DNA of 64,000 nucleotides from Oxalobacteraceae bacterium AB_14. Lineage in GTDB: Bacteria; Pseudomonadota; Gammaproteobacteria; Burkholderiales; Burkholderiaceae_D. Positions 8,796-16,815 of this stretch are shown in pieces. Each line of letters starts with the position of its first letter. Position 1 is the first letter of the stretch. A program made the position numbers and the translations under genes. Under the pieces are notes generated by a model. That model ran no database searches. It was not told the DNA's origin and saw only the letters and a program-made list of their open reading frames with translations. The stretch lies in assembly GCA_000381565.1 (NCBI GenBank), contig KB906724.1:72085-136084 (forward strand), written 5' to 3'.

Positions 8796-10160
8796 ATGTC
8801 CTTGCGCACGAAATTCATGCTCGCTTTGCTATTGACCGGGCTGGCGGCGGTAGCGATGGTGGGCGGCCTGGCCTACGTGGGCATGAGCAAGAAGGTCGAC
8901 CTGATCCGCCGCCAGCACGCCGCCGACAATTTTTACGAGGGCATGAGCGGCTACCTGCAGAAGTACGGCAGCTGGCAAGCCGCCACCAGGGCCGAGCCCT
9001 TCGACGATTTCATGCACAGCTACCACGAGGCGCAAGGCACGCGGCCACCGCCGCCGCCGGAGCAGGAGGGCGAGGAGCGTCCGGGGCCGCCGCAGGGCGA
9101 AGGACCACCGCAGGGCGAAGGGCCGCCGCGAGGCGAGGGACCGCCGGGGGGCGGCGATCGTCGGCCGCCGCGTCGTGGCGGTGGCGAGCCGCCGTACCAC
9201 TTCATCGTGGCGGATCAGGATTTCCATGTGCTGTTGGGCGCCGGCGTGTACCGGCCTGACGAATTGCTGCCCGAATCGGCCCGCAAGGACGCCCGCGCCG
9301 TCAAGGTGGGCGAACGGGTGGTGGCCTACATTTCGCCGGAAGGCGTCTTCACGCCCAGCAAACAGGAACAGCAATACATGGACGCGATGCGCGAAGCGCT
9401 GCTGGCCGGCGTGACCGGCGCGGCGGCATTGGCGCTGGTGCTGGGCGTTTTGCTGAGCCGGGGCCTGAGCCGCAAGCTCAGTCACCTGACCGGCGCGGTG
9501 CGCGCCATGCACAGCGGCTCGCTGCTGCAACGGGTGCCGGTGGAGGGCAGGGACGAGGTGGCCACGCTGGCCAGCGCCTTCAACGACATGAGCGAGCAGT
9601 TGGCGCGCTCGCACGAGGAGCTGAAGGAGACGCACCAGACCATCCTGGCGCAGGCCGAACAGATGCGCGAACTGAGCGTGCGCGATGCGCTGACCAAGCT
9701 GCACAACCGCCGCCATTTCGACGAGCAGGCGACCACGTTGTTCAGCCATGCGGTGCGCCACAAGCGGCCATTGAGCATGGTGATAGGGGACATCGATTTC
9801 TTCAAGCGGATCAACGACCAGTTCTCGCACGCCACCGGCGACGCGGTGCTGCGCCAGGTGGGCGAGATCCTGCGCAGCCACATGCGCCTGAGCGACCTGG
9901 TGGCGCGCTACGGCGGCGAGGAATTCGTGATCGCCTTCCCGGAGACCGAGCTGCCGCAGGCGGCGGCCTTGTGCGACAAGCTGCGCAACATGATCGAGGG
10001 TTTCCCGTGGCACGAGGTGCACCCGGACCTGAAGGTCACCATGAGCATGGGCGTGTACGCCGACCTGGCCGCCGGCACCGCCGAGGCGATGCTGCAAAAG
10101 GCCGATGCGCTGCTGTACCGCGCCAAGCAGACGGGCCGCAACCGCGTCTGCTTTTCCTGA
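8796..10160 (+). CDS. Membrane-bound diguanylate cyclase (sensor-HAMP-GGDEF)
   Basis: Makes cyclic di-GMP from two GTP at the inner membrane. 454 residues: TM1 (8-30), periplasmic sensor (31-200) containing a Pro/Gly/Glu repeat tract at about 83-130, TM2 (203-222), HAMP (223-275), and a GGDEF domain (about 293-454). The active-site motif is GGEEF (373-377), preceded at the standard five-residue spacing by an RxxD product-inhibition site, RLSD (364-367). It should therefore be active and feedback-inhibited. Its stop abuts that of the convergent EamA transporter. The input signal is unknown. Confidence 0.93.
   Translation: MSLRTKFMLALLLTGLAAVAMVGGLAYVGMSKKVDLIRRQHAADNFYEGMSGYLQKYGSWQAATRAEPFDDFMHSYHEAQGTRPPPPPEQEGEERPGPPQGEGPPQGEGPPRGEGPPGGGDRRPPRRGGGEPPYHFIVADQDFHVLLGAGVYRPDELLPESARKDARAVKVGERVVAYISPEGVFTPSKQEQQYMDAMREALLAGVTGAAALALVLGVLLSRGLSRKLSHLTGAVRAMHSGSLLQRVPVEGRDEVATLASAFNDMSEQLARSHEELKETHQTILAQAEQMRELSVRDALTKLHNRRHFDEQATTLFSHAVRHKRPLSMVIGDIDFFKRINDQFSHATGDAVLRQVGEILRSHMRLSDLVARYGGEEFVIAFPETELPQAAALCDKLRNMIEGFPWHEVHPDLKVTMSMGVYADLAAGTAEAMLQKADALLYRAKQTGRNRVCFS
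9085..9155 (+). repeat. Tandem repeat encoding GPPQGE-type units
   Basis: Imperfect 15-base tandem units within the diguanylate cyclase gene encode four successive Gly-Pro-Pro-(Gln/Arg/Gly)-Gly-Glu/Gly blocks in the periplasmic sensor. Such in-frame repeats can change copy number by slippage. Confidence 0.8.
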
Positions 10161-11084
10161 TCAGCCGCGCCGGCCCAGCCAGCGTCCGCCGAACATGGTG
10201 CAGATCAGCGAGGCGACGATCAGCGCGATGCCGGCCCACTGCCAGCCGGTGATGACGTCGCCGAGCGCGATCATGCCGGCGCTGATGCCGACCACCGGCA
10301 CGCCAAGGCTGAACGGCGCCACGCGGTTGACCGGGTGGCGTTTCAACAGGCGCGTCCACATGGCGTAGCCGAGGATGGTCGCCATCCAGCCCAGGTAGGC
10401 GGTCGAGATCCAGGTGGCCAGCGGCGCGCCGGTCCAGCTCCAGCGCGTGGCCGGATCGTCGAAGGCCAGCGACAGGCCGATGAACGGCAAGATTGGCACC
10501 AGGCTGCACCAGACCATGAAACCCACCACATCGAATTGCGGCGTGGCCTGCTGCGCGCGGCGCACGACGATGTTCGAGGCGGCCCACATCGCGGCGGCGG
10601 CCAGGCAGAGTAAGAAGCCGCCGGCGGTGGTGGCGCCGGCGTGGCCGGGCTGGACGTAGTTCATGCCGAAGCAGACCAGGCCCACGGCGGCCAGCAGCAG
10701 GCCCGCCTGCAAGGCGCGGCTGGCGCGTTCGTGCAGCAGCGCGAAGCCGAAGAAGGCGGTGAAGAACACCTGCGTCTGCAGGATCACGGAAGCGAGCGAG
10801 GCCGACATGCCGACCTTCAGCGACAGGAACAGCAAACCGAATTGGCCGACGCCCTGGCACAGGCCATAGGCCACGATCCATTTCACCGGCAGCTTGGGCG
10901 GGCGCACGAACAGGACCAGCGGCAGCACGGCGAAGATGTAGCGGGCGGCGCCCATCTGGAACGGTGTCAGGTCGCGCAGGCCGACCTTCATCGCGACGAA
11001 GTTGGTGCCCCAGATCAGGACGACGAACAGTGCGGAGATCAGGTCGCGGGTGCTGAAGGAGGCTGGGGCGGTGGGGGTGTTCAT
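10161..11084 (-). CDS. EamA/DMT-family transporter
   Basis: 307-residue inner-membrane protein of the drug/metabolite transporter superfamily with two EamA repeats (about 15-145 and 160-300) and ten predicted helices; the N-terminal VVLIWGTNFVAMKVGL and the FQMGAARYIFA segment are typical. Such proteins export amino acids, purines or other small metabolites; the substrate cannot be deduced. It lies convergent to the diguanylate cyclase with no spacer between stops, and 60 bases downstream of the FUSC gene stop on the same strand. Confidence 0.88.
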   Translation of the reverse strand: MNTPTAPASFSTRDLISALFVVLIWGTNFVAMKVGLRDLTPFQMGAARYIFAVLPLVLFVRPPKLPVKWIVAYGLCQGVGQFGLLFLSLKVGMSASLASVILQTQVFFTAFFGFALLHERASRALQAGLLLAAVGLVCFGMNYVQPGHAGATTAGGFLLCLAAAAMWAASNIVVRRAQQATPQFDVVGFMVWCSLVPILPFIGLSLAFDDPATRWSWTGAPLATWISTAYLGWMATILGYAMWTRLLKRHPVNRVAPFSLGVPVVGISAGMIALGDVITGWQWAGIALIVASLICTMFGGRWLGRRG

Positions 11085-11144
11085 CCGGCCATAGTAGCAG
11101 GCCTTTGCCGGCGGCGCAGAGGCAGGGCCAAGACCGGGCCGAAG

Positions 11145-13304
11145 TCAGGCGACGTCGCGGACGATGGCTTCGCTGTGGACGATGATCTTGACCGCGTCCG
11201 CCTGCAGCAGGCGGATGCGACGCTGCACCAGCGGCCAGCCGGACCACGGCACGCCGGCGCCGTCCGTGGCGCTGGCGGCGGTCGTCGGCGCGGTCGCCGG
11301 CTGCGCCGCAGCGCCGGACTGCGGCGCCAGCGCCTGCGCCAGCGTGCGCACGACCTGCTCGTGGCTCTCGCGCAGCAGGGCGTTGACCGGCGCCGTTGGC
11401 AGCTCCTTCACGTGGCGGCGCAGGATGGCGCGCAGCGCGGCCACGTGCGCCACCAGCAGGTAGTTCTGCACGATGAACAGGTTGATGTCCTCCACCGCGC
11501 GCTGCTTGCGGGCCGGCTCGTCGAGCATGCGCACCAGCGCGGAGCTGAGCGCGGCCAGGCTGTCCATCAGCCGCTTGCGTTCGATGCGGTAGGCGAAATC
11601 GTCCTTGCCCTTGCCTTGCAGCAGATCGAAGCTGGCCTGCATGTAGCGCAGGTTCACCTCCAGCACGTCGCGAATCAGGCGTGGCAGGGATTGATATTCC
11701 CAGCTGGCCAGCACGAAGCTGAACGCCGTCGCCACCGCCGCGCCGATGAAGGTGTCGATCAGGCGCTCGACGATCAGGTCGTGGTTGCCCGGCGCGAGCA
11801 GGTGCATCTGCAGCAGGATCATGATGCTGACCGCGATCGCCGCGTAGCGGTAGCGCACATAGATGAAGGTCGGCGTGGCCACCGTCGACAGGATCAGGAG
11901 GCCCAGGATCGCCGCCGGATAGTTCAGGTACTTGATGATCAGCGCCGTGATCACGCAGCCGATGATGGTGCCGACGATGCGGTCGCTGCGGCGCTGCTTG
12001 GTCATGCTGAAGCTGGGCTTGAGGATGATGACGATGGTCAGCACGATCCAGTAGCTGTGCGCCGCATACGGCAGCCACGAGGCGACCGCCAGGCCGACCG
12101 AGATCGCCATCGCCACCCGCAGCGAGAAGCGGAAGATCGGCGAATCGAAGCGCAGGTGCGACAGGATCATGCGCAGCTCGTACTTTTGCTGCGACAGGAA
12201 GGGGCCCATGTCGGCGTCGACCCAGAACGGCGTGCTGTCGTAGACCTTCTGGCTGGCCTGGTGCAGCTCGGCTATCATCTTGATGATGGCGCGCACCTTG
12301 TTGCGCTGCGCGCGCAGCACGGCCAGCGCTTCCTGCGCCGGCTTGCCTTCGTCGACGCGCCGCTGCAGGGCCGCCAGCTCCGCCTCGATGGCGGCCAGTT
12401 CCGGCTCGTAGCTGATCTCCGGGTAGGAGGCCAACTTGCGGGTGACGTCGTAGGCCACCGATTCGATATCGCGCGCCGCCTTGTAGGCCAGGTCGTGCAG
12501 CGATTTCAGTACCGGCGAATCGGCCAGGTGCGCGCGCAGCTGGGCGTAGTCGGTGTGGGTCGACAGCACCAGCTCATACAGGTCCAGCATGCAGACGTGG
12601 GTCTGCACGACGATGGCGTCCTTGCTGTTCTGGTGGCTGCGCAGTATCAGGTCGCGCGAGGCTTGCTGGCGGTCGGCCAGCAGGCTTTGATGGCGTACCA
12701 GCTTGTTGAATTGTTCGGTGAGGTTGTAGCGGGTGTCGTAGAAGTCGGCCTTGATGTCGATGTAGGCGGCCAGTTCGAACAGCGCCTCGGCCAGCACCTG
12801 CTGCTTGATGCGGTGGCGCAGTATCCACGAGATGCCCATCGCGTAGGCCAGATAGGCCACAGCGCCCAGGGTGAACAGGCCGGTGTGGATGAAGGACTGG
12901 CGCACCGTCATCTCGTGTTCCATCGACATGGTCATGATGAACAGCGTGGCCAGTTGCAGCGGCATCGACTTCTTGCCGTAGACGACCATCATGCAGGCCA
13001 GGAAGCTGACCGCCACCAGCATGGCCATCAGCAGCCAGTGCACCGGCGCGCACAGGCTGATCAACAAGGTGACGGCGCCGCACAGCAGCACCGAGGCGCT
13101 CATCTCGTTGAACTTGTGGCGCAGGGGACTGGGCATGTCCATCAGCGCGGTGCACAGCGCGCCGACGCACACCGTCATGGCGGTGGCCATGCCGGCGAAT
13201 TGCAGCGTCACCAGGGTGACGCCGACCAGGCCCGCGGCGAAGCGCAGGCCCAGGTAAAAGTAATGGCTGTAGAAGAAGGTGCGCAGGTTGAGTGCGTAAT
13301 GCAT
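11145..13304 (-). CDS. FUSC/YccS-type membrane protein
   Basis: About 719 residues. Two clusters of hydrophobic helices (N-terminal after LRTFFYSHYFYLGLRFA, and a second after FSLRVAMAISVGLAVASWL) are separated and followed by helical cytoplasmic segments, the layout of the YccS/YhfK FUSC family (fusaric-acid-resistance-like, aromatic acid efflux relatives). The second cluster contains YWIVLTIVIILKPSFSMTKQR, the usual FUSC signature. I prefer ATG at 13304 (AAGG eight bases upstream); an in-frame ATG at 13331 lies inside a hairpin and has no ribosome-binding site. Substrate unknown. Confidence 0.85.
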   Translation of the reverse strand: MHYALNLRTFFYSHYFYLGLRFAAGLVGVTLVTLQFAGMATAMTVCVGALCTALMDMPSPLRHKFNEMSASVLLCGAVTLLISLCAPVHWLLMAMLVAVSFLACMMVVYGKKSMPLQLATLFIMTMSMEHEMTVRQSFIHTGLFTLGAVAYLAYAMGISWILRHRIKQQVLAEALFELAAYIDIKADFYDTRYNLTEQFNKLVRHQSLLADRQQASRDLILRSHQNSKDAIVVQTHVCMLDLYELVLSTHTDYAQLRAHLADSPVLKSLHDLAYKAARDIESVAYDVTRKLASYPEISYEPELAAIEAELAALQRRVDEGKPAQEALAVLRAQRNKVRAIIKMIAELHQASQKVYDSTPFWVDADMGPFLSQQKYELRMILSHLRFDSPIFRFSLRVAMAISVGLAVASWLPYAAHSYWIVLTIVIILKPSFSMTKQRRSDRIVGTIIGCVITALIIKYLNYPAAILGLLILSTVATPTFIYVRYRYAAIAVSIMILLQMHLLAPGNHDLIVERLIDTFIGAAVATAFSFVLASWEYQSLPRLIRDVLEVNLRYMQASFDLLQGKGKDDFAYRIERKRLMDSLAALSSALVRMLDEPARKQRAVEDINLFIVQNYLLVAHVAALRAILRRHVKELPTAPVNALLRESHEQVVRTLAQALAPQSGAAAQPATAPTTAASATDGAGVPWSGWPLVQRRIRLLQADAVKIIVHSEAIVRDVA

Positions 13305-13329
13305 GGCTATGGCCTTGTGGGCAGCTTGC

Positions 13330-13360
13330 ATGCGCGCGGCGGGATCGCCGCCGCGTGCAT
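13330..13360. repeat. GC-rich inverted repeat
   Basis: Arms of 13 bases (13330-13342 and 13348-13360) with one G/A difference and a five-base loop lie between the M14 peptidase stop and the FUSC start on the minus strand. There is no T-run, so it is not a standard terminator; it could be an RNA processing or pause site. Confidence 0.5.
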
Positions 13361-13391
13361 GGGGTAACGCTCGTTGATACTTTGCGGGGAC

Positions 13392-15080
13392 TTAGAGGAC
13401 GGACAGCACCGGGTAACGGCGCCATTCCGGCTCTGCGTGGCGTTTGCCGTGTTCGAAGATGAAGCCGAGGACCTTGTCCTGGCTGGCCAGCAGCGCCGGA
13501 TGGTCGGCCTTCCACTGTTCGAACTTCGCTTTCAGTTCAGGTTCGGTTGCCAGCATTTCCAGCGCCAGGTCTTCGAACACATAGTCGGAGTAGGCTTCTT
13601 TTTTCTCCAGCACGCTGTTGAAGAAACCCCAGCGGAAGAAGGAGTCGTGGCCCTGCGGTTCCAGCGTCTCGACGGCATAGCGGGCGTTGGCCTGCTTGAG
13701 CGGGATGAAGTAGTCGCCCGGCTGCACGGTGAAGCTGCCGGTGCGCGCCTCGACGTCCACCTCGTCGTGGTACATATGGCCTTCGTAGGCGTTCGGGCGC
13801 GAGGTGACGGCGGCGATGTGGTAGTACTGGGCCTCGATGGTGGAGGCTACCTCGAAGCGCGCCATTTCCACGCCGTTCCATTGCAGGCGCTCGATGACTT
13901 CGCGCCAGGCTTGCGGGACCACATAGCCTTTCGGCGCGCGCACGGTGACCGACGGCACGAAGCTGTTGTAGTAGGCGATGTCCTTTTCCCACGGCTGGCT
14001 GCGGTCGTAGGACAGGCGGATGTAGTCGCCCAGCAGGCTGGGGCTGCGCTTGGCCGCGTAGCCCTTGAAGCGGAAGGTCGATGGATTTGCTTCATCCATC
14101 TTCCAGCTGACGGTCCATTCCTTGGCGCTGGCGGCTTGTTCGCGCGCGTCGGCGCGCAGCTTCCGGATCTGCTCGCCATGCGACACGGTGAAGGCCATCG
14201 TCACGTCCAGCAGCGCGCGCATCGAATCGTAGCGGTCCTTGAAGGGCTTGAGCATGTGCGTCTCCGGCATGAAGCCGATCACGTGGTGCAGCGCTGCGAA
14301 GCCGGTCGAGAAGCGCGGCACGTCCGGGAACTCGGCGATGCCGTCGTCCGGCGTGTCCTGCACCGGATTGACGTAGGGGCAGGTCGGCCAGCCTTGCGCT
14401 TCCATCTGCGCGTAGATGTGCGGCAGCATGGTCTCGCGCAGGAAGGGGCCGAGGCCGTAGCCCAGCTTGTCCGCCTGGGTGTGGATCAAGGTCATCGTGT
14501 ACGGATAGTCGGCGCCGTTGGATGTGTGGGTGTCGACCATCACGTCCGGGTCCCAGCTGGTGACGAGCTGGTTGAACAGCTGCGCGTTGAGCGTGTCGCA
14601 CTTGATGAAGTCGCGGTTCAGGTCCAGGTGGCGGCTATTGCCGCGGAAGCCGAACTGCTCCGGGCCGTCCTGGTTGACGCGCGAGGTGTTGGCGCGGTTG
14701 AGCGCGCCGTCGACGTTGTACAGCGGGACGAACAGCAGCACGGTCTTGCCCAGCGCTTCCAGGCGGGTCGGATCGAAGCACAGGTCGCGCACGATGGCCA
14801 TGCAGGCGTCCACGCCTTCGGGTTCGCCGGGGTGGATGCCGTTGTTGTTGAAGAAGACGGTACGGCCTTCGGCCTTGATCTGGTTGCGGTCGAACACGCC
14901 GTCGGCGCTGACTACGCCCGCATGCACCGGGATGCCGCCGTCGGACGTGCCGATCTGTTCAAAACGCAGTACTTGCGGAAAGCGTTGCGCCAGCTCCTGG
15001 TAGAAGGCGATGCATTCGCTCCACAGGGTGGTCTGGTTTTGATTGCCTTTTTCGTAAGGCGTAGGCATTTCTGGGTGCAT
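13392..15080 (-). CDS. M14-family zinc carboxypeptidase
   Basis: 562-residue metallopeptidase. The zinc motif HPGEPEG (HxxE, within NNNGIHPGEPEGVD) and the substrate-binding/third-ligand region NSRHLDLNRDFIK...VDTHTSNGADYPYT place it in the M14 carboxypeptidase family. No signal peptide is evident at this start, so it is probably cytoplasmic. It has a long C-terminal extension beyond the roughly 300-residue catalytic domain. Cleavage specificity is not readable. FUSC lies downstream on the same strand after about 90 bases. Confidence 0.88.
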   Translation of the reverse strand: MHPEMPTPYEKGNQNQTTLWSECIAFYQELAQRFPQVLRFEQIGTSDGGIPVHAGVVSADGVFDRNQIKAEGRTVFFNNNGIHPGEPEGVDACMAIVRDLCFDPTRLEALGKTVLLFVPLYNVDGALNRANTSRVNQDGPEQFGFRGNSRHLDLNRDFIKCDTLNAQLFNQLVTSWDPDVMVDTHTSNGADYPYTMTLIHTQADKLGYGLGPFLRETMLPHIYAQMEAQGWPTCPYVNPVQDTPDDGIAEFPDVPRFSTGFAALHHVIGFMPETHMLKPFKDRYDSMRALLDVTMAFTVSHGEQIRKLRADAREQAASAKEWTVSWKMDEANPSTFRFKGYAAKRSPSLLGDYIRLSYDRSQPWEKDIAYYNSFVPSVTVRAPKGYVVPQAWREVIERLQWNGVEMARFEVASTIEAQYYHIAAVTSRPNAYEGHMYHDEVDVEARTGSFTVQPGDYFIPLKQANARYAVETLEPQGHDSFFRWGFFNSVLEKKEAYSDYVFEDLALEMLATEPELKAKFEQWKADHPALLASQDKVLGFIFEHGKRHAEPEWRRYPVLSVL

Positions 15081-15286
15081 GGCAGTCTGGATCTCAGAGG
15101 GAGTTGAGGGGAGGGCGGGTCGCGCTGGATAAGCACAGCGACACGCTGCCGAGGGCGGAATTGTATCATTCGTGCCCGATTTTTGAGCGGCGCCGGACTG
15201 GCCGGGCGCAGGTTTTGCGTTGCTTCAAGAAAACTTTACGGCGGAGGTGCTCTACTGGAGAACATGGACAAGGCCGGGAGGGAGCG

Positions 15287-16060
15287 ATGGGCAACAGGTA
15301 CGGATTGCGCGCGGTGATCGTGATGGCGTTGCTGGCGCTGGCGTGCAGGGTGGGACTGGCGCAGATCGGGCCGCGCTATGTGATCGAGCTGGAAAGCGCA
15401 GCGGCGCCCCTGCCGCCCACGGCGGCGGGCCAGGTGCAGCTGGCCGGCAAGGGCTTGGCGCTGATCCGTTTCCAGGGGCTGAGCATCCTGACGGCCGGCG
15501 CCGACGCGGACGCCTACAGCGCCGAGGCGGTGCGGCAGTGGCCGGCGGCCGACCTGCTGCTGGTCACGCCCGCCGGCAGCGGCCGCTACGGCGGGGTGGC
15601 GCCGCTGGCGTCGCTGGGCAAGCTGCCGGTGATCGTGGCGGCGCCGGTGGCCGCGGCGCCGGTGTCCAGCGCGACGCAACTGCCGGCCAGGCAGGCCGGC
15701 GCGCCGCAGTTCTATCCGATGCAGACCTGGGATACGTTGCATCTGCGCAAGGGCAAGACGCGGTTGCGGGTGACGGCGCTGCCCGGCCAGCCCGGCACGG
15801 CGAACGTGGCGGGGTTCATGCTGGAGGTGGGCAATAGCTGGGTCTCTTACCGGCTGTACGTCAGTTGCGAACATCTGGCGGCGGACGAGGCGGGTGCGCT
15901 GGCGCAGCGCCTGCCGGGCGCCGATCTGGCGCTGCTGCCGGATCATCGGTCGCCGCTGCTGCTGGCGCTGCAGCGCGCGGCGCGGCCGGCCTCGGTCGCT
16001 GCGGCCAGGCCGGCCGTGCTGACCGAGGCCGGCCTGGCGTTCAGGGCGATCAAGCGTTGA
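15287..16060 (+). CDS. Secreted metallo-beta-lactamase-fold-like protein lacking the metal site
   Basis: 257 residues with a signal peptide (ALLALACRVGLAQ, cleavage near residue 25). Start at ATG 15287, preceded by GGGAGG; an upstream in-frame extension lacks a ribosome-binding site. The body follows the MBL-fold pattern (GKGLALIRFQGLSILTAG, then DLLLVTPAGSGRYGGV, then WVSYRLYVSCEH), but where active enzymes have THxHxDHxGG this has TPAGSGRYGG, and the later SGD motif reads SCE. All metal-binding His/Asp of the first motif are replaced. It is therefore read as a non-catalytic MBL relative; the fold assignment is my inference. Confidence 0.6.
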   Translation: MGNRYGLRAVIVMALLALACRVGLAQIGPRYVIELESAAAPLPPTAAGQVQLAGKGLALIRFQGLSILTAGADADAYSAEAVRQWPAADLLLVTPAGSGRYGGVAPLASLGKLPVIVAAPVAAAPVSSATQLPARQAGAPQFYPMQTWDTLHLRKGKTRLRVTALPGQPGTANVAGFMLEVGNSWVSYRLYVSCEHLAADEAGALAQRLPGADLALLPDHRSPLLLALQRAARPASVAAARPAVLTEAGLAFRAIKR

Positions 16061-16095
16061 TCACGCGTTGATTACTGGGCACCGCTAACAACCCG

Positions 16096-16118
16096 TCGTT
16101 CCCGCCTACGCGGGAATG
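16096..16118. repeat. dRS3-like palindromic repeat (copy A)
   Basis: GTTCCC-N8-GGGAAT with TTCCCGC/GCGGGAA arms and a four-base loop, between two genes. It differs by one base from the ATTCCC-N8-GGGAAT form at 38790 and 61941. Confidence 0.7.
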
Positions 16119-16144
16119 GCAAATTAACGGTTATTCGAGCTCGC

Positions 16145-16711
16145 CTACTGCCTGGCGTTGGCGTCGACCCAGGCGGCGAAGGTGGTCATGAACTTTTGCA
16201 GGAATTCCCTGGTGCTGTCGTTGTTCAACTTGCCGTTGTCGTCGAGCAGCTTGGCGGCGCCGCCGATGTAGGCTTCCGGCTGCTGCAGCAGCGGCATGTC
16301 GAGGAACACCGTCGACTGGCGCAGGTGGTGGTTGGCGCCGAAGCCGCCGGTGGCGCCCGGCGACACGCTGACGATGGCGGCCGGCTTGCCGCTCCAGATG
16401 CTGCTGCCGTAGGGGCGCGAGCCGACGTCGATGGCGTTCTTCAGCGGCGCCGGCACCGAGCGGTTGTATTCCGGCGTGACGAACAGCACCGCCTGCGCCG
16501 CCTGCATGCGCTGGCGGAACTGGGTCCAGGCTTGCGGCGCGGTGGCGCCGTTTTCCTCCAGGTCCTGGTTGTACAGCGCCAGTTCGCCGATCTCGACGAT
16601 CTCCAGCTGCAACGACGGCGGCGCCAGCGCGATCAATTCGTGGGCGAACTTGCGGTTGAGCGAATCCTTGCGCAGACTGCCGATCACTACGGCGACTTTT
16701 TTCGCGGCCAT
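16145..16711 (-). CDS. NAD(P)H-dependent FMN reductase
   Basis: 188-residue flavodoxin-like reductase of the NADPH-dependent FMN reductase family (ChrR/YieF/azoreductase-like quinone reductases). The FMN phosphate loop GSLRKDSLNRK (about 11-21), TPEYNRSVPAPLKNAID and the SPGATGGFGA segment are diagnostic. It probably reduces quinones or other electrophiles by two-electron transfer in the cytoplasm. Monocistronic on the minus strand; an intergenic dRS3-like repeat lies just downstream. Confidence 0.9.
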   Translation of the reverse strand: MAAKKVAVVIGSLRKDSLNRKFAHELIALAPPSLQLEIVEIGELALYNQDLEENGATAPQAWTQFRQRMQAAQAVLFVTPEYNRSVPAPLKNAIDVGSRPYGSSIWSGKPAAIVSVSPGATGGFGANHHLRQSTVFLDMPLLQQPEAYIGGAAKLLDDNGKLNNDSTREFLQKFMTTFAAWVDANARQ

Positions 16712-16760
16712 GACATCTCCTGAAGACGGTTGAGGGAAACCTTAATGTAACCGATCCGTG

Positions 16761-16795
16761 AAAAAAACCACGCAGCGTTGCCGGTGCGTGGTTTT
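16761..16795 (-). terminator. Intrinsic terminator of the S46 peptidase gene
   Basis: On the minus strand ACCACGCA (16785-16792) pairs with TGCGTGGT (16767-16774), followed by seven T residues (16767 down to 16761), 21 bases after the peptidase stop. Confidence 0.85.
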
Positions 16796-16815
16796 CGGGG
16801 TGAGGCGCGGAACGC

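Noticed and set aside
9085..9155. Tandem repeats that might be a CRISPR-like array
   Set aside because: They are contiguous 15-base in-frame coding repeats without spacers.
10641..13367. 908-codon open frame on the plus strand
   Set aside because: It lies wholly antisense to the FUSC gene; its composition (long runs of Gln, Arg, His, Ala, Val) is that of a shadow frame in high-GC DNA, and there is no recognisable motif.
13392..15080. M14 peptidase and astE as a duplicated pair
   Set aside because: They share only the general M14 zinc motif; lengths and surroundings differ.
15104..15286. Upstream extension of the MBL-like gene
   Set aside because: No ribosome-binding site, and it would put the signal peptide inside the protein; ATG 15287 with GGGAGG fits.
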